Of a stretch of DNA of 64,000 bases, positions 1-9,250 are shown piece after piece. How positions within the stretch are numbered: position 1 is the first letter of the stretch; each line of letters starts with the position of its first letter. Below the pieces are notes generated by a model. The model did not search any database and had not been told where the DNA came from. It saw only the letters and a list, made by a program, of their open reading frames with translations. This DNA is from Dokdonella koreensis DS-123 (lineage in GTDB: Bacteria; Pseudomonadota; Gammaproteobacteria; Xanthomonadales; Rhodanobacteraceae). The position numbers and the translations under genes are program-made. The stretch is taken from positions 3,080,686-3,144,685 of the forward strand of contig NZ_CP015249.1 of assembly GCF_001632775.1 (NCBI RefSeq), read 5' to 3'.

Positions 1-1852
1 CGTCGGCCAGCACGCTGGCCGTCGCACCCCGCCGCGCCCGCTGCAGCGCCGGTCCGGCGGCCAGCGTGTCGACCAGCGGGTTGTACACCTCCGCCGAAGG
101 CAGGAACCGGCCCGACTCCTGCGTGAAGCCGGTGGTGAACAGGACGCGGCCGTCCGGCAGCAGGATCGTCGACGCGTAGTCGCGTGCCTCGGTCAGGCGC
201 TCGATCATCGAGAACGTGCCGGTCGCCGGATCGTAGAGTTCGGCGACGTCGCTGGCGACACCACCGCCGGCGGCGTTCGGCGAGACGCTGGCCGCCATCA
301 GCACGCGGCCGTCCGGCAGCAGCTTGGCCGTCCCGGAATAGCGCGGAATCGTCATGTCGCCGGTGCGCGTGAACGTGCCGGTCGCAGGATCGTACAGCTC
401 GGCACTGCGCTGGTGACGGCCGGCGCCGGCGTTGAAGCCGCCGGCGACCAGCACGCGGCCGTCTGCCAGCATGACTGCGGTCGCGCCCTCGCGCCCGATG
501 CTCAGCGCGCCGGTCGGCGTCGTCGTTCCCGTGGCCGGGTCGTAGAGCTCGGCGCTGGCGTCGGCCCCGAAGAAGGCGTTGTAGCCGCCGACGATCAGCA
601 CACGGCCATCGGCCAGCAGCGTCGCGGTGTGCCCCGAGCGCGACGATTGCAGGTCAGGCAGCGCCTCGAACGATCCGGTGGCCGGATCGAACCGGTCCAC
701 GTACGGCAGCACCAGGTCCTCGTCGTTCTCGTCGTAGTCGAAGCCGCCGGTGACCAGCACGCTGCCGTCCGCCAGCAGCGTCGTCGTGAAACCGTTGCCC
801 ACGCGCGGCTGCGCCAGCCCGGGGCCGGGCGTGAAGGTTCCGGTCAGCGGATCGTAGAACTCGGCGGCGGCGTGATACGGACCGCCGATCAACAGGACGC
901 GACCATCGGCCAGCGGCGTCGCCGTCGCGGCGAAGCGGCCGAGGGTCAGGTTGCCGGTCGGGCTGTAGCGGCCGGTCGCCGGGTCGAACAGCTCGGCGCT
1001 GCCGGCGACGGCGCCGTCGAAGAAGCTGTACCCGCCCGCGATCAGCACCTTGCCGTCGGGCAGGAGGGCGGTGGCCGGATTCTGGCGTGCCCGCAACGGC
1101 CGCATGGCGGTGGGGACGAAGCTGCCCGGCTCGCTGGCGAGACGGCGCACGTCCAGGCGGACCCGGTAGAACGCCACGGTCGGCTTCAGATACTGGCTGG
1201 CGACGCGCTGCGGGCGTGCGTACAGGCGGATGCCGAGGTCGCCCGCAGGCGGATCGGCCTGGGTCGTGTAGCGCAGGAGCAGCCGGAACGTCGATGACGA
1301 ACCGGCGATGTAGCCGAAGACGAAATCGTCCGGACCGGCCGTCTGCGAGGACACCAGCACCTCGTGGCCGCCGGTCAGCGCGATGCCGCCGTTGCCCTGC
1401 GGGAAATAGTCATTGGAGAAGGCGCCGCCGGTGTCGAACTGCACCTCCAGCTCGTAGCGCGTGAACGGCTGCAGCGGCACGTCGCTGGCCACCAGATCGA
1501 AGGCGCCACCGTTGTTGACCACGTCCTCGCCGCTGCCGGCGGCGACCAGGCCCGAGATGACCGCCATGCCACCGCCGATCGTCAGCGTCGGCGGCGGCAG
1601 CTGGCCGGCGACGCCGCTGAAGCTGGCCAGCCAGGGCCCGTCGCCGATCGCGATCAGGTTCCCCTCGTCGCCGATCGCGCCGCCGCCGATGCTGCCGGCG
1701 TTGGCCGTCTCGGAGAACGATCCGTTCGGCACCGGGATGTCCAGCGCCGCAACCGGGTACGCGATCAGCGCCAGCATCAGCAGCCAGGCACGTGACGGTG
1801 CCCGTCGGCCGGTCGGCGCGGATAGGCGGGAAGGCGTTTGCAATCGAATCAT
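1..1852 (-). CDS. Kelch-repeat secreted protein, 3' end outside window
   Basis: The frame is open from an ATG at 1852 to the window edge, about 617 residues. A basic N-terminus followed by a hydrophobic stretch (SRAWLLMLALIAYPVAA) looks like a Sec signal peptide. From about residue 230 onward there are at least six kelch-type repeats, each with the pattern ATLLxDGRVLxxGG followed by AELYDPATGTF. Kelch repeats fold into a beta-propeller; the roughly 200 residues in front of them form a separate domain I do not recognise. Export is inferred from the signal peptide, and the substrate or partner is unknown. A GGAG-like ribosome binding site precedes the ATG. The gene lies about 200 bp downstream of, and on the same strand as, the TPR regulator. 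Confidence 0.8.
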   Translation of the reverse strand, partial: MIRLQTPSRLSAPTGRRAPSRAWLLMLALIAYPVAALDIPVPNGSFSETANAGSIGGGAIGDEGNLIAIGDGPWLASFSGVAGQLPPPTLTIGGGMAVISGLVAAGSGEDVVNNGGAFDLVASDVPLQPFTRYELEVQFDTGGAFSNDYFPQGNGGIALTGGHEVLVSSQTAGPDDFVFGYIAGSSSTFRLLLRYTTQADPPAGDLGIRLYARPQRVASQYLKPTVAFYRVRLDVRRLASEPGSFVPTAMRPLRARQNPATALLPDGKVLIAGGYSFFDGAVAGSAELFDPATGRYSPTGNLTLGRFAATATPLADGRVLLIGGPYHAAAEFYDPLTGTFTPGPGLAQPRVGNGFTTTLLADGSVLVTGGFDYDENDEDLVLPYVDRFDPATGSFEALPDLQSSRSGHTATLLADGRVLIVGGYNAFFGADASAELYDPATGTTTPTGALSIGREGATAVMLADGRVLVAGGFNAGAGRHQRSAELYDPATGTFTRTGDMTIPRYSGTAKLLPDGRVLMAASVSPNAAGGGVASDVAELYDPATGTFSMIERLTEARDYASTILLPDGRVLFTTGFTQESGRFLPSAEVYNPLVDTLAAGPALQRARRGATASVLAD

Positions 1853-1958
1853 GATGGAGCTCCCGGAGCGAAAGGCGTGGCGGGGAATGCCTGCACCGGC
1901 GTTCCACCGCCCCAGGCCACCGGACTATCGGCCGCGGCGGCGGCAACCGTCATCCCCG

Positions 1959-1991
1959 ATCCGGCTCCAATCCGGCTCCAATCCGGCTCCA
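1959..1991. repeat. Three exact tandem copies of an 11-bp unit
   Basis: The unit ATCCGGCTCCA occurs three times head to tail in the gap between the kelch gene start and the TPR regulator stop. It sits about 110 bp upstream of the kelch start codon, so it could be a regulator-binding array or a slippage product. Confidence 0.85.
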
Positions 1992-2053
1992 AGGCGGGAA
2001 AACGGCGGCGCCGGGGCGAGATCCGCCCGATACGCGGCGCAAGGCGCCGACGG

Positions 2054-4357
2054 CTACGGCACCAGCGACGCCCGCAGCGGTTCGGGAACGATCCGCTCGC
2101 CGGCCAGCGGGCGCAGTGCCGCCAGGGCCTGGGCCCAGGCGTCGTAGCGGCCGAGCGCCTGCAGTACCTGCAGCTTGATCAGTGCGCAGTCGTAGTCCTG
2201 CGCGGACCAGCCGGCGAGACGGCCCGCCAGGGCGCTGGCCGCTTCCGGCCGCTGCTCGGCCAGCAGCCAGCGGGCATGGCTCACGGCGACCAGCGCGACA
2301 CCGGCAGGCACCGCCTCGGACTCGGCCTGCGCCAGCGCGCGCGCGAACGCGGCATCGGCCTGCGCCGGCCGCCCCGCTGCCGCATGGCGCTCCGCGTCGG
2401 CGACCAGCTGCGCAGCCGCCACCCGGCCGCCGGTGAAGGTCGGCGGCGGCGCGGGGTCGCCCAGCGCCAGGGCGGCGCGCTGATGGAACAGCGCCATGCG
2501 TGCCCGCAGGTCCTCGTTGGCGGCCTCGGGCCAGGTGGCCAGTGCCAGCGACGCGGCTGCCAGCAGCCGGACGCTGTCGCCCTGGCGCCAGGCCAGATCG
2601 GCCATCGCCGCATGCAGGTAGCGCGCGACGGCCGGGCGCAGGCCGTCGATGCCCGCCGCCAGGCCGGCCGCCAGCTCGCCGGCCTCGCCGAAGCGGCCCT
2701 TCGCGGCCAGCACGCGCACGCGGTCGGCGCCGATCAGCAGCCGCTGCTCGGGATCGCCGATCCGCCCGCGCAGCGCCCAGGCGCGTTCGCTGGTCTGCCA
2801 GGCGGCATTCCAGTCGAGCTGCAGCGCCTGTGCATCGAACAGCGCCAGCAGGTCGGACGCGGTGTCGCCGACGGCACCGAAGGCGTCGTGGACCTCGACC
2901 GCCGCCTGCAGATGCGGCAACGCGTCCGCCGGCCGTCCCCGCTCGAGCTCGAGCATGCCGCGGTAGCTGTCGGCCTTGGCGACGCCGAGGCGATCGCCCA
3001 CGCTCTCGAAGCGCAGGCGCGCTTCGCCGATGTCCGACGCGGCCTCGGCGAACGCGTGCCGGCAGGTGGCGGCCAGGCTGCGCCCGACCAGGGCATTGCC
3101 CCATTCCGAGGCGCGCGGCTGCTGTGCGAGCAGCCCGGCCGCCGCGTCGTAGTCGCGCCAGGCCGCGTCGCAGGCCTCGCGCCGCAGGGCGATCGCGCCG
3201 CGCAGCGTCAGCACGCGTGCGTGCAGCGACGGTACGGCCGCCGTTCCCGGCTCGGCGGCGAGCCGCTCCACGCCGGACCCGGCACGGTCGAGCCGTCCTT
3301 CGCGCAGGTCGATCTCGGCCAACCGGACCCGCACCTGCGGATCGTCCGGCGCGTTCGCACCGATGTCCGCCAGCAGTTCGCGCGCGTGATCGAGACGGCC
3401 GGCCAGCATCGCCGCCTGGACCTGCCGCAAGCGGTCCTCGAGCCGGTCGCCTTCGTCGGCGTCGGGCGGCCGCGGCCGGCCGAGCGCCGCCAGCAGCAGA
3501 TCGGCGGCGATGCGCGCCGCGTCGGCCGCATCGCCGCGCTCGCTCTGCACCTGATGGCGCGTGCCGTCGGGCGCCACCGTCGCCAGCTCGACGCGCCAGC
3601 CGGCCCGCAGCCGGGACAGGCTGCCGTGGATCAGCAGGCTGTCCGCCCACGGCAACGGCGAACCGCCCTCCACCGATGCCGGCGCCTGCGCCTTCGCGCC
3701 GAGTGCCGTCAGCACGCTTTCGCTCGGCGGCACCGGCAGCCCGGCCCCCCGCAGCCGTTCGGCCACCAGGTCCATGAGGCCCAGGCGCATCCAGCCGGCG
3801 TCCGCCGGCCCCTGCACCTCGACCGGCAGCACGATGACGGCATTGGCCGGCGCCGGCGGCACGGCCGGCCGGGGCCGCCATCCGGCCGGCAGCAACAGGC
3901 CCGCCGCCGCCACGCCGAGGATCACGAGCAGCGCTCCGGCTGCCAGGCGCCAGCGCAGCGGCCGCCGCACCGCAGGCACGGTCTCGGCTTCGGCCATGAC
4001 CGGGCGCGGCGATACGGCGTCCGCGGGCAGCTCCGGCGCGGCAGGCTCGATCGGCATCGCCCAGCGGTAGCCGAAACCGGCCACGGTCCGGATCGTGGCC
4101 TGGGCGTTGCCGTCGTCGCCGAGCGCACGCCGCGTACGCACGATCAACTGGTTGACCTGCTTGTCCGATACGCCGGCGTGGCCCCACAGCACCGCGGCCA
4201 GTTCGTCGCGGCCCACGGCGCGGTCGCAGTGCTCCACCAGGTGGCACAGGCAGTCGTAGACGCGGCGCGGCAGGTGCACCGGGCCGTCGCCGTCCCAGAG
4301 TTCGCGCCGGGATGGGATCAGGCGAAACCGTCCGAAACGGTACGCCGCAGGCGTCAT
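2054..4357 (-). CDS. CadC-like winged-helix regulator with TM segment and TPR-type C-terminus
   Basis: 767 residues. The first ~100 residues form an OmpR/CadC-type winged-helix DNA-binding domain (FGRFRLIPSRRELWDGDG at the start; VNQLIVRTRRALGDD as recognition helix; TVAGFGYRW as the wing). One hydrophobic segment near residues 135-160 (LAAGALLVILGVAAAGLLL) should anchor it in the inner membrane. The remaining ~600 residues are Ala/Leu/Arg-rich helical repeats with TPR spacing, probably periplasmic. Membrane-bound one-component regulators of this plan sense signals outside and bind DNA inside. The ATG overlaps the pgi stop (ATGA), so it should be translationally coupled to pgi. The signal and targets are unknown; the kelch gene downstream is a natural candidate. 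Confidence 0.85.
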   Translation of the reverse strand: MTPAAYRFGRFRLIPSRRELWDGDGPVHLPRRVYDCLCHLVEHCDRAVGRDELAAVLWGHAGVSDKQVNQLIVRTRRALGDDGNAQATIRTVAGFGYRWAMPIEPAAPELPADAVSPRPVMAEAETVPAVRRPLRWRLAAGALLVILGVAAAGLLLPAGWRPRPAVPPAPANAVIVLPVEVQGPADAGWMRLGLMDLVAERLRGAGLPVPPSESVLTALGAKAQAPASVEGGSPLPWADSLLIHGSLSRLRAGWRVELATVAPDGTRHQVQSERGDAADAARIAADLLLAALGRPRPPDADEGDRLEDRLRQVQAAMLAGRLDHARELLADIGANAPDDPQVRVRLAEIDLREGRLDRAGSGVERLAAEPGTAAVPSLHARVLTLRGAIALRREACDAAWRDYDAAAGLLAQQPRASEWGNALVGRSLAATCRHAFAEAASDIGEARLRFESVGDRLGVAKADSYRGMLELERGRPADALPHLQAAVEVHDAFGAVGDTASDLLALFDAQALQLDWNAAWQTSERAWALRGRIGDPEQRLLIGADRVRVLAAKGRFGEAGELAAGLAAGIDGLRPAVARYLHAAMADLAWRQGDSVRLLAAASLALATWPEAANEDLRARMALFHQRAALALGDPAPPPTFTGGRVAAAQLVADAERHAAAGRPAQADAAFARALAQAESEAVPAGVALVAVSHARWLLAEQRPEAASALAGRLAGWSAQDYDCALIKLQVLQALGRYDAWAQALAALRPLAGERIVPEPLRASLVP

Positions 4358-6003
4358 GGCGCGGGCATGTCGCGCTCGCGAACGTCCCGTGTCCGGATCG
4401 CCGCGACCAGCCCGCGCGTGGCGGCGTCCAGCGCCGCCGGGTCGGCCTCCCCGGACAGCACCGGCAGGATCGCCTTGGCCAGCACCTTGCCGAGCTCGAC
4501 GCCCCACTGGTCGAAGGCGTTGACCTCCCAGAGCAGCGACTGCACGAACACCTTGTGCTCGTACAGCGCGATCAGTGCGCCGAGGCTCTCGGGCGTCAGC
4601 ACGTCGAGCAGGATCGTCGTGCTCGGCCGGTTGCCCGGGAACGTCCGCTGCGCCGCCAGCACGCGGCGCTCGGCCTCGCTGCCTTCGCGCGCCTCGGCCA
4701 GCGCCTCCTCGAAGGTCTTGCCGGCCGCGAGCGCCGCCGCCTGGGCGAGCATGTTGGCCAGCAGCGCCCGGTGGTTGGCGCCCAGCGGGTGGTCGGGCCT
4801 GATCACGCCGATGAAGTCCACGGGTACCGGATCGGTCCCCTGGTGCAGCGCCTGGAAGAACGCGTGCTGCGCGTTCGAGCCGACGTTGCCCCACAGCACC
4901 GGCACCGTCGCCTGCGCGACCGGCGCGCCGTCGGGCCGCACCGACTTGCCGAGGCTCTCCATCTCCAACTGCTGCAGGAACGCCGGCAGCTCGCGCAGCG
5001 CGTCGCAATACGGGATGACCGCCAGCCCCGGAAGATCGAGCGCATTGCGGTTCCAGATGCCGACCAGCGCCATCAGCACCGGCAGGTTCGTGCGCCACGG
5101 CGCGGTCCGGAAATGGTCGTCGATCAATGCGCCGCCGTGCAGGAACGCGGTGAACGCCTCGCTGCCGATCGCCAGCGCCAGCGCCAGCCCGACCGCCGAC
5201 CACACCGAATAGCGGCCGCCGACGAAGTCCCACATCGGCAGCGTCCGCTCCGCGGCGATGCCGAACGCGTGCGCGGCGGCGGCGTTGGCGGTGACCGCGA
5301 CGAAATGGCCTTGCGCCGCAGCGGCATCGCCATCGTAGGCGGCGACGATCCAGTCGCGCAGCACCTGCCCGTTGAGCAGCGTCTCCTGCGTCGTGAAGCT
5401 CTTGGAGACCAGCAGCACCAGCGTGCGGCGCGGGTCGAGCGTGCGCATCAACCGGGCCGGGCCTTCGCCGTCGAGATTGGCGAGGAAATGGCAGGTCAGG
5501 CGTCCGGTCCGGAAGCGATCGAGCGCCTCGACGGCCAGGCGCGGACCGAGATCGGAGCCGCCGATACCGACGTTGACGACATCGGTGATGCCAGGGGGCA
5601 ACCCATGCTCGGCGCGCCCGGCCTGCACGGCCGCGACCAGCTTTTCGATCCGCTGCAGCGCCTCGGCGATCTCCCCGAGGACCGCGGCCGGCGCCAATGC
5701 CGGCAGGCGGGCCTGGCGCGCACGCAAGGCCGTGTGCAGCACGGCGCGCCGCTCGGAGGCATTGATCGTTTCGCCGCGAAACATCGCGTCGCGCCGCGCT
5801 TCCCAATCGGTGCCGGCGAGCACGCCGCCGAGTGCATCCAGCGCGGCGCCGTCGAGCCGCTGCCGCGAGAAATCGACCAGCAGCGGTCCGACGCGATGCG
5901 ACCAGGCCGCGAACCGGTCCGGGTCGGCCAGCAGCCGGCGAAGGGAATCGGCGCCCAGGCGCTCGGACGCGCGGCGCAGGTCGGCAAGCTGATCGGGTGT
6001 CAT
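4354..6003 (-). CDS. pgi: Glucose-6-phosphate isomerase
   Basis: 549 residues, normal length for the bacterial enzyme, which interconverts glucose-6-phosphate and fructose-6-phosphate in the cytoplasm. Family signatures are clear: NVGIGGSDLGPRL near residue 145, and FDQWGVELGKVLA near the C-terminus. It follows panD by 134 bp on the same strand, and its stop overlaps the start of the winged-helix/TPR regulator. A central-carbon gene coupled to a membrane regulator is the unusual part. Confidence 0.97.
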   Translation of the reverse strand: MTPDQLADLRRASERLGADSLRRLLADPDRFAAWSHRVGPLLVDFSRQRLDGAALDALGGVLAGTDWEARRDAMFRGETINASERRAVLHTALRARQARLPALAPAAVLGEIAEALQRIEKLVAAVQAGRAEHGLPPGITDVVNVGIGGSDLGPRLAVEALDRFRTGRLTCHFLANLDGEGPARLMRTLDPRRTLVLLVSKSFTTQETLLNGQVLRDWIVAAYDGDAAAAQGHFVAVTANAAAAHAFGIAAERTLPMWDFVGGRYSVWSAVGLALALAIGSEAFTAFLHGGALIDDHFRTAPWRTNLPVLMALVGIWNRNALDLPGLAVIPYCDALRELPAFLQQLEMESLGKSVRPDGAPVAQATVPVLWGNVGSNAQHAFFQALHQGTDPVPVDFIGVIRPDHPLGANHRALLANMLAQAAALAAGKTFEEALAEAREGSEAERRVLAAQRTFPGNRPSTTILLDVLTPESLGALIALYEHKVFVQSLLWEVNAFDQWGVELGKVLAKAILPVLSGEADPAALDAATRGLVAAIRTRDVRERDMPAP

Positions 6004-6137
6004 CGGAATGCGGACGTCATGGCAGTCGCCGCATCATACGAAACGCGCGAGCTGTCATCACTCGCGCGGCACGGCCGGAACCCCGGCACGCTCCCCGAGC
6101 GCCTGCGGGTGCCCGCGGGCGCTGCGGCGGACTGCCG

Positions 6138-6518
6138 TCAGGCGGCCTGTTTCGGGATCGACTGGCTGGTACGGGCCAGCCGGTTCTCGCGGTCCACGTA
6201 GACCAGCATCGGCTTGTGGCCGGCCGCCTCGGCGGCGTCGAGCACGCCGTAGGCGCAGATGATGATGATGTCGCCCGGCGCGGCGCGATGCGCAGCGGCA
6301 CCGTTGATCGAGATGATGCCCGAGTGCTCGTCCGCCCGGATCGCGTAGGTCGAGAACCGCTCGCCGTTGTTGACGTTGTAGATGTGGATCTGCTCGTACT
6401 CGCGGATACCGGAGGTATCGAGGAGATGCCCGTCGATGGCGCAGGAGCCTTCGTAGTGAAGCTCGGCGTGGGTCACGGTGGCCCGATGGATCTTGGCCTT
6501 GAGCATGTTGAGCTGCAT
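6138..6518 (-). CDS. panD: Aspartate 1-decarboxylase
   Basis: 126 residues. The enzyme decarboxylates aspartate to beta-alanine for pantothenate synthesis. It is made as a proenzyme that cleaves itself at Gly24-Ser25 to form the catalytic pyruvoyl group; YEGSCAID places this exactly as in E. coli. The ATG at 6518 is preceded by AAGG seven bases upstream. An in-frame ATG at 6629 would add a non-family extension and lies upstream of the promoter, so it was rejected. It is separated from panBC by ~470 bp holding a terminator and its own TATAAT promoter. Confidence 0.96.
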   Translation of the reverse strand: MQLNMLKAKIHRATVTHAELHYEGSCAIDGHLLDTSGIREYEQIHIYNVNNGERFSTYAIRADEHSGIISINGAAAHRAAPGDIIIICAYGVLDAAEAAGHKPMLVYVDRENRLARTSQSIPKQAA

Positions 6519-6533
6519 GACGGTACCTTGATG

Positions 6534-6553
6534 ATGTTGCGCACAAGCAACAT
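6534..6553 (-). promoter_or_regulatory. Perfect inverted repeat in the panD 5' leader
   Basis: Arms of seven bases (ATGTTGC / GCAACAT) with a six-base loop lie between the panD -10 box and its ribosome binding site. In the transcript this would be a hairpin almost at the 5' end. It could stabilise the mRNA or, as DNA, be an operator just downstream of the start point. Confidence 0.6.
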
Positions 6554-6564
6554 TGCGAACCGGA

Positions 6565-6595
6565 ATTATACCGCGATGCGGTTTGCGCGCTGCAA
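6565..6595 (-). promoter_or_regulatory. Candidate sigma-70 promoter of panD
   Basis: On the minus strand TTGCAG (6595-6590) is followed after 19 bases by a perfect TATAAT (6570-6565). The spacer is two bases long of optimum, but the -10 is consensus and stands out in this GC-rich sequence. The predicted start is near 6558, giving a ~40-base leader. Confidence 0.65.
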
Positions 6596-6667
6596 CAGAT
6601 CGGGCACAGGCCCCTTCCATTTTCTTCAACTCGTTGAAAACAAAAGAATATTTAGAGATCTAAGGGC

Positions 6668-6701
6668 AAAAAAAACCCTCGCAGCGATAAACGCGCGAGG
6701 G
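6668..6701 (-). terminator. Intrinsic terminator upstream of panD
   Basis: On the minus strand a seven-base stem (CCCTCGC / GCGAGGG) with a 12-base loop is followed directly by eight Ts (complement of As 6675-6668). This is the clearest rho-independent terminator in the window. Confidence 0.85.
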
Positions 6702-6782
6702 TATATACGGAGTGACGACTACCTTACAATGCGCCCTGCTGCTGCAAGAGTCGCGTCTTTCGTTGCGAAAACCCCTACAGCG
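6668..6782 (-). ncRNA. Candidate small RNA between panC and panD
   Basis: A stretch of about 115 bases, AT-richer than its surroundings and without a credible ORF, ends in a strong intrinsic terminator on the minus strand. A possible extended -10 (TGG-TATTCT, 6794-6789) lies at its upstream end with only a weak -35. The terminator is 290 bases downstream of panC and 150 upstream of panD, so it may end an independent small RNA or the tail of the panBC transcript. No known RNA family recognised. Confidence 0.4.
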
Positions 6783-6808
6783 GTGAGAAGAATACCACAG
6801 CGTTCGGC

Positions 6809-6836
6809 AAAAAACCACACCTGTTCTGCGGGGTGT
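6809..6836 (-). terminator. Weak terminator-like hairpin downstream of panC
   Basis: On the minus strand ACACC and GGTGT arms with a 10-base loop are followed by GG and six Ts. The stem is short; it lies about 155 bases past the panC stop. Confidence 0.4.
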
Positions 6837-6992
6837 TTCACATTCGTCCGCGCACCGGGACGCTAGAGCGACCCATGGATCCTTGAGCCGAGTGCGAAGG
6901 GTCGGTCGCCGCGTCGCCCCGGCCGCGTTGCCCGTACGGCGCGGCAGCCCAACGCAGTTCGCCTCCAAGGCCGCGACACGTGCCAGGCCGGC

Positions 6993-7841
6993 TCAGCCCA
7001 GTTCGAGGTTGTCGATCAGCCGGGTCGAACCGAGCCGGGCCGCGACCAGCGCCACCAGGCCGTCCCGGCGTTCGGGCTCCGGCGTGCCCAGATCCTCGCC
7101 CCGGCGGATGACCGCATAGTCCGGATCGAACCCGGCCGCCGCCAGTTGCCGGACGGCCTCGGCCTCGATCGCCGCCAGCGGCGTCGCATGACCGGCGACC
7201 TGCCCGCGCATCCACTGCAGGACGCCGTGGATCGCCGCTGCCTGGTCGCGTTGCGCAGGGCTCAGGTACTGATTGCGGGAACTCAGTGCCAGGCCGCTCG
7301 CCTCGCGAACGATCGGTGCGCCGAGGATCCGTATCGGAAAGGCCAGGTCGTCCACCAGCCGGCGGATCACCAGCAGCTGCTGGTAGTCCTTCCGGCCGAA
7401 CACCGCCACGTCCGGCTGGACGAGGTTGAACAGCCGTGCAACCACCGTCGCCACGCCGTCGAAGTGGCCGGGCCGGCTGGCACCGTCCAGCACGTCCGAG
7501 ATACCGGGCACGTGCACCCGCACCGCCGCCTCGCTGCCGAACGGGTAAAGCGTCGGGACCGCCGGCACGAACAGCGCATCGCAGCCGTGCCGGTCCAGTC
7601 CGGCCGCGTCGGCATCGGGCGTGCGCGGGTAGCGCGCGAAGTCCTCGTTGGGACCGAACTGCGTCGGATTGACGAAGACGCTGGCGACGACGAAATCGGC
7701 ATGGCGGCGCGCCACCGCGATCAGCGAATGATGTCCGGCATGCAGGTTGCCCATCGTCGGCACCAGCGCGATGCTCCGCCCCGCGCGGCGCTGGGCGGCG
7801 ATCGCCGCGCGCAGCTCCGGCACCTGATCGAGGATCTCCAC
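6993..7841 (-). CDS. panC: Pantothenate synthetase
   Basis: 282 residues with a GTG start two bases after the panB stop (TGA-CC-GTG), which gives the family-standard N-terminus MEILDQVPELRAAI. PanC joins pantoate and beta-alanine using ATP. Visible motifs are VPTMGNLHAGHHSLI (ATP-binding HIGH-type region), VFVNPTQF, FGRKDYQQL and LALSSRNQYL. Close spacing to panB argues for a single transcript. Confidence 0.97.
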   Translation of the reverse strand: MEILDQVPELRAAIAAQRRAGRSIALVPTMGNLHAGHHSLIAVARRHADFVVASVFVNPTQFGPNEDFARYPRTPDADAAGLDRHGCDALFVPAVPTLYPFGSEAAVRVHVPGISDVLDGASRPGHFDGVATVVARLFNLVQPDVAVFGRKDYQQLLVIRRLVDDLAFPIRILGAPIVREASGLALSSRNQYLSPAQRDQAAAIHGVLQWMRGQVAGHATPLAAIEAEAVRQLAAAGFDPDYAVIRRGEDLGTPEPERRDGLVALVAARLGSTRLIDNLELG

Positions 7842-7843
7842 GG

Positions 7844-8668
7844 TCAGAACCCGTGCTCGGGGCCGGGGAACGCACCGCTGCGCACGGCATCGGCGTAGGC
7901 CGTCAGCGCGGCGGCGACCGAGTCGCACCCGGCGAGGAAGTTCTTGGCGAACCGCGGCGGCCGGCCCGGCGTGATGCCGAGCAGGTCGTGCAGCACCAGC
8001 ACCTGGCCGTCGCAGTCGGGGCCGGCGCCGATGCCGATCGTCGGGATGCGCAACGAACCGGTGATCTCGGCGGCCAGCGCGCTCGGCACGCATTCGAGCA
8101 CCAGCAGGTCGGCCCCCGCCTGCTCGACTGCCAGCGCGTCGGCCTTGAGCTGTTCGGCCGCGGCCGCCTCGCGGCCCTGGACGCGATACCCGCCCAGCTT
8201 GTGCACCGACTGCGGCGTGAGGCCCAGGTGGGCGCAGACGGCGACGTCGCGCTCGGACAAGGCCCGGATCACCTCCAGCGCCCAACCGGCGCCTTCGAGC
8301 TTGACCACGGCCGCACCACCTTCGGCGATCACGCGGGCGCTGCTGGCCAGTGCGGTCGGGACGTCGCGGTAGCTCATGAACGGCAGGTCCGTCACCAGCA
8401 GCGCCTGCCGCACGCCCCGTGCCACGCAGGCGCTGTGATAGACGATCTGGTCGACGGTGACCGGCAGCGTGCTGGGATGCCCCTGGACGACCATGCCGAG
8501 CGAATCGCCGACCAGCACCATGTCGATGCCGGCCGCATCGGCCTGCGCACCGAAACCGGCGTCGTAGGCGGTGACGCTGACGATCTTCTCGCCGCGCGAT
8601 TTCATCTCGCGCAGCCGGGTCACCGTGGTGGCCGCACGTGGTGCCGGAGCGGCGGGTTGAGCGTACAT
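7844..8668 (-). CDS. panB: 3-methyl-2-oxobutanoate hydroxymethyltransferase
   Basis: 274 residues. PanB transfers a hydroxymethyl group from methylene-tetrahydrofolate to alpha-ketoisovalerate, the first committed step to pantoate. Motifs include [28 protein letters not shown] in pieces (metal and substrate site), [19 protein letters not shown] and [14 protein letters not shown]. It lies between folK (78 bp upstream) and panC. Confidence 0.97.
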   Translation of the reverse strand: MYAQPAAPAPRAATTVTRLREMKSRGEKIVSVTAYDAGFGAQADAAGIDMVLVGDSLGMVVQGHPSTLPVTVDQIVYHSACVARGVRQALLVTDLPFMSYRDVPTALASSARVIAEGGAAVVKLEGAGWALEVIRALSERDVAVCAHLGLTPQSVHKLGGYRVQGREAAAAEQLKADALAVEQAGADLLVLECVPSALAAEITGSLRIPTIGIGAGPDCDGQVLVLHDLLGITPGRPPRFAKNFLAGCDSVAAALTAYADAVRSGAFPGPEHGF

Positions 8669-8746
8669 GGCAAGACCCCTATCGACGGCACGGGATTATC
8701 GGCCGGGTGGCCGCGGGCGCAAAGATGCGGCGCCCGGATACGACAT

Positions 8747-9250
8747 TCAATCGGCGACCCGGCACGCGCCGGCATCTTCGGCGACGGCGGCCAGCAGGTC
8801 CTGCACGCGGCCGTCGCCCGGAATCGAGAGCTCCGGATCGAGCTCGGCCAGCGGCACCAGCACGAAGGCGCGCTCGCGCAGGCGCGGATGCGGAATCGTC
8901 AGTCGCGCGTGCTCGATGCGACGGTCCCCGTACAGCAGCAGGTCCAGGTCGAGCGTACGCGGCCCCCAGCGCAGGTCGCTGTTGCGATCGCGCCCGTGCC
9001 GGCGCTCGATCCCGAGCAGCGCATCGAGCAGATCCAGCGGCACGAGCGCGGTGGACAGGCGCGCGACGGCGTTGACGAAGACGGGCTGGTCGGTTCGCCC
9101 CCATGGCGCCGTGCGGTACAGCCGCGACCGGGCGAGCACGTCGGTCGACGGCAGCGCTGCCAGTGCATCCAGGCCCGCGCGCACCTGCGCGACGGGGTCG
9201 GCGAGGTTGCTGCCGAGACCGACCCAGGCCAGCGTCTGCGCTGCCTTCAT
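8747..9250 (-). CDS. folK: 6-hydroxymethyl-7,8-dihydropterin pyrophosphokinase
   Basis: 167 residues. It transfers pyrophosphate from ATP to hydroxymethyl-dihydropterin in folate synthesis. Family motifs: VGLGSNL at the N-terminus, SRLYRTAPWG, QPVFVNAV, and RWGPRTLDLDLLLYG with the Mg-binding DLDL. The ATG overlaps the pcnB stop as ATGA. Its product feeds the folate cofactor used by PanB, the next gene. Confidence 0.96.
   Translation of the reverse strand: MKAAQTLAWVGLGSNLADPVAQVRAGLDALAALPSTDVLARSRLYRTAPWGRTDQPVFVNAVARLSTALVPLDLLDALLGIERRHGRDRNSDLRWGPRTLDLDLLLYGDRRIEHARLTIPHPRLRERAFVLVPLAELDPELSIPGDGRVQDLLAAVAEDAGACRVAD

Noticed and set aside
1838-5212. Long plus-strand open frame opposite the TPR regulator and pgi
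   Set aside because: Arg/Gln/Gly-rich composition without motifs, and the minus strand holds two recognisable proteins.
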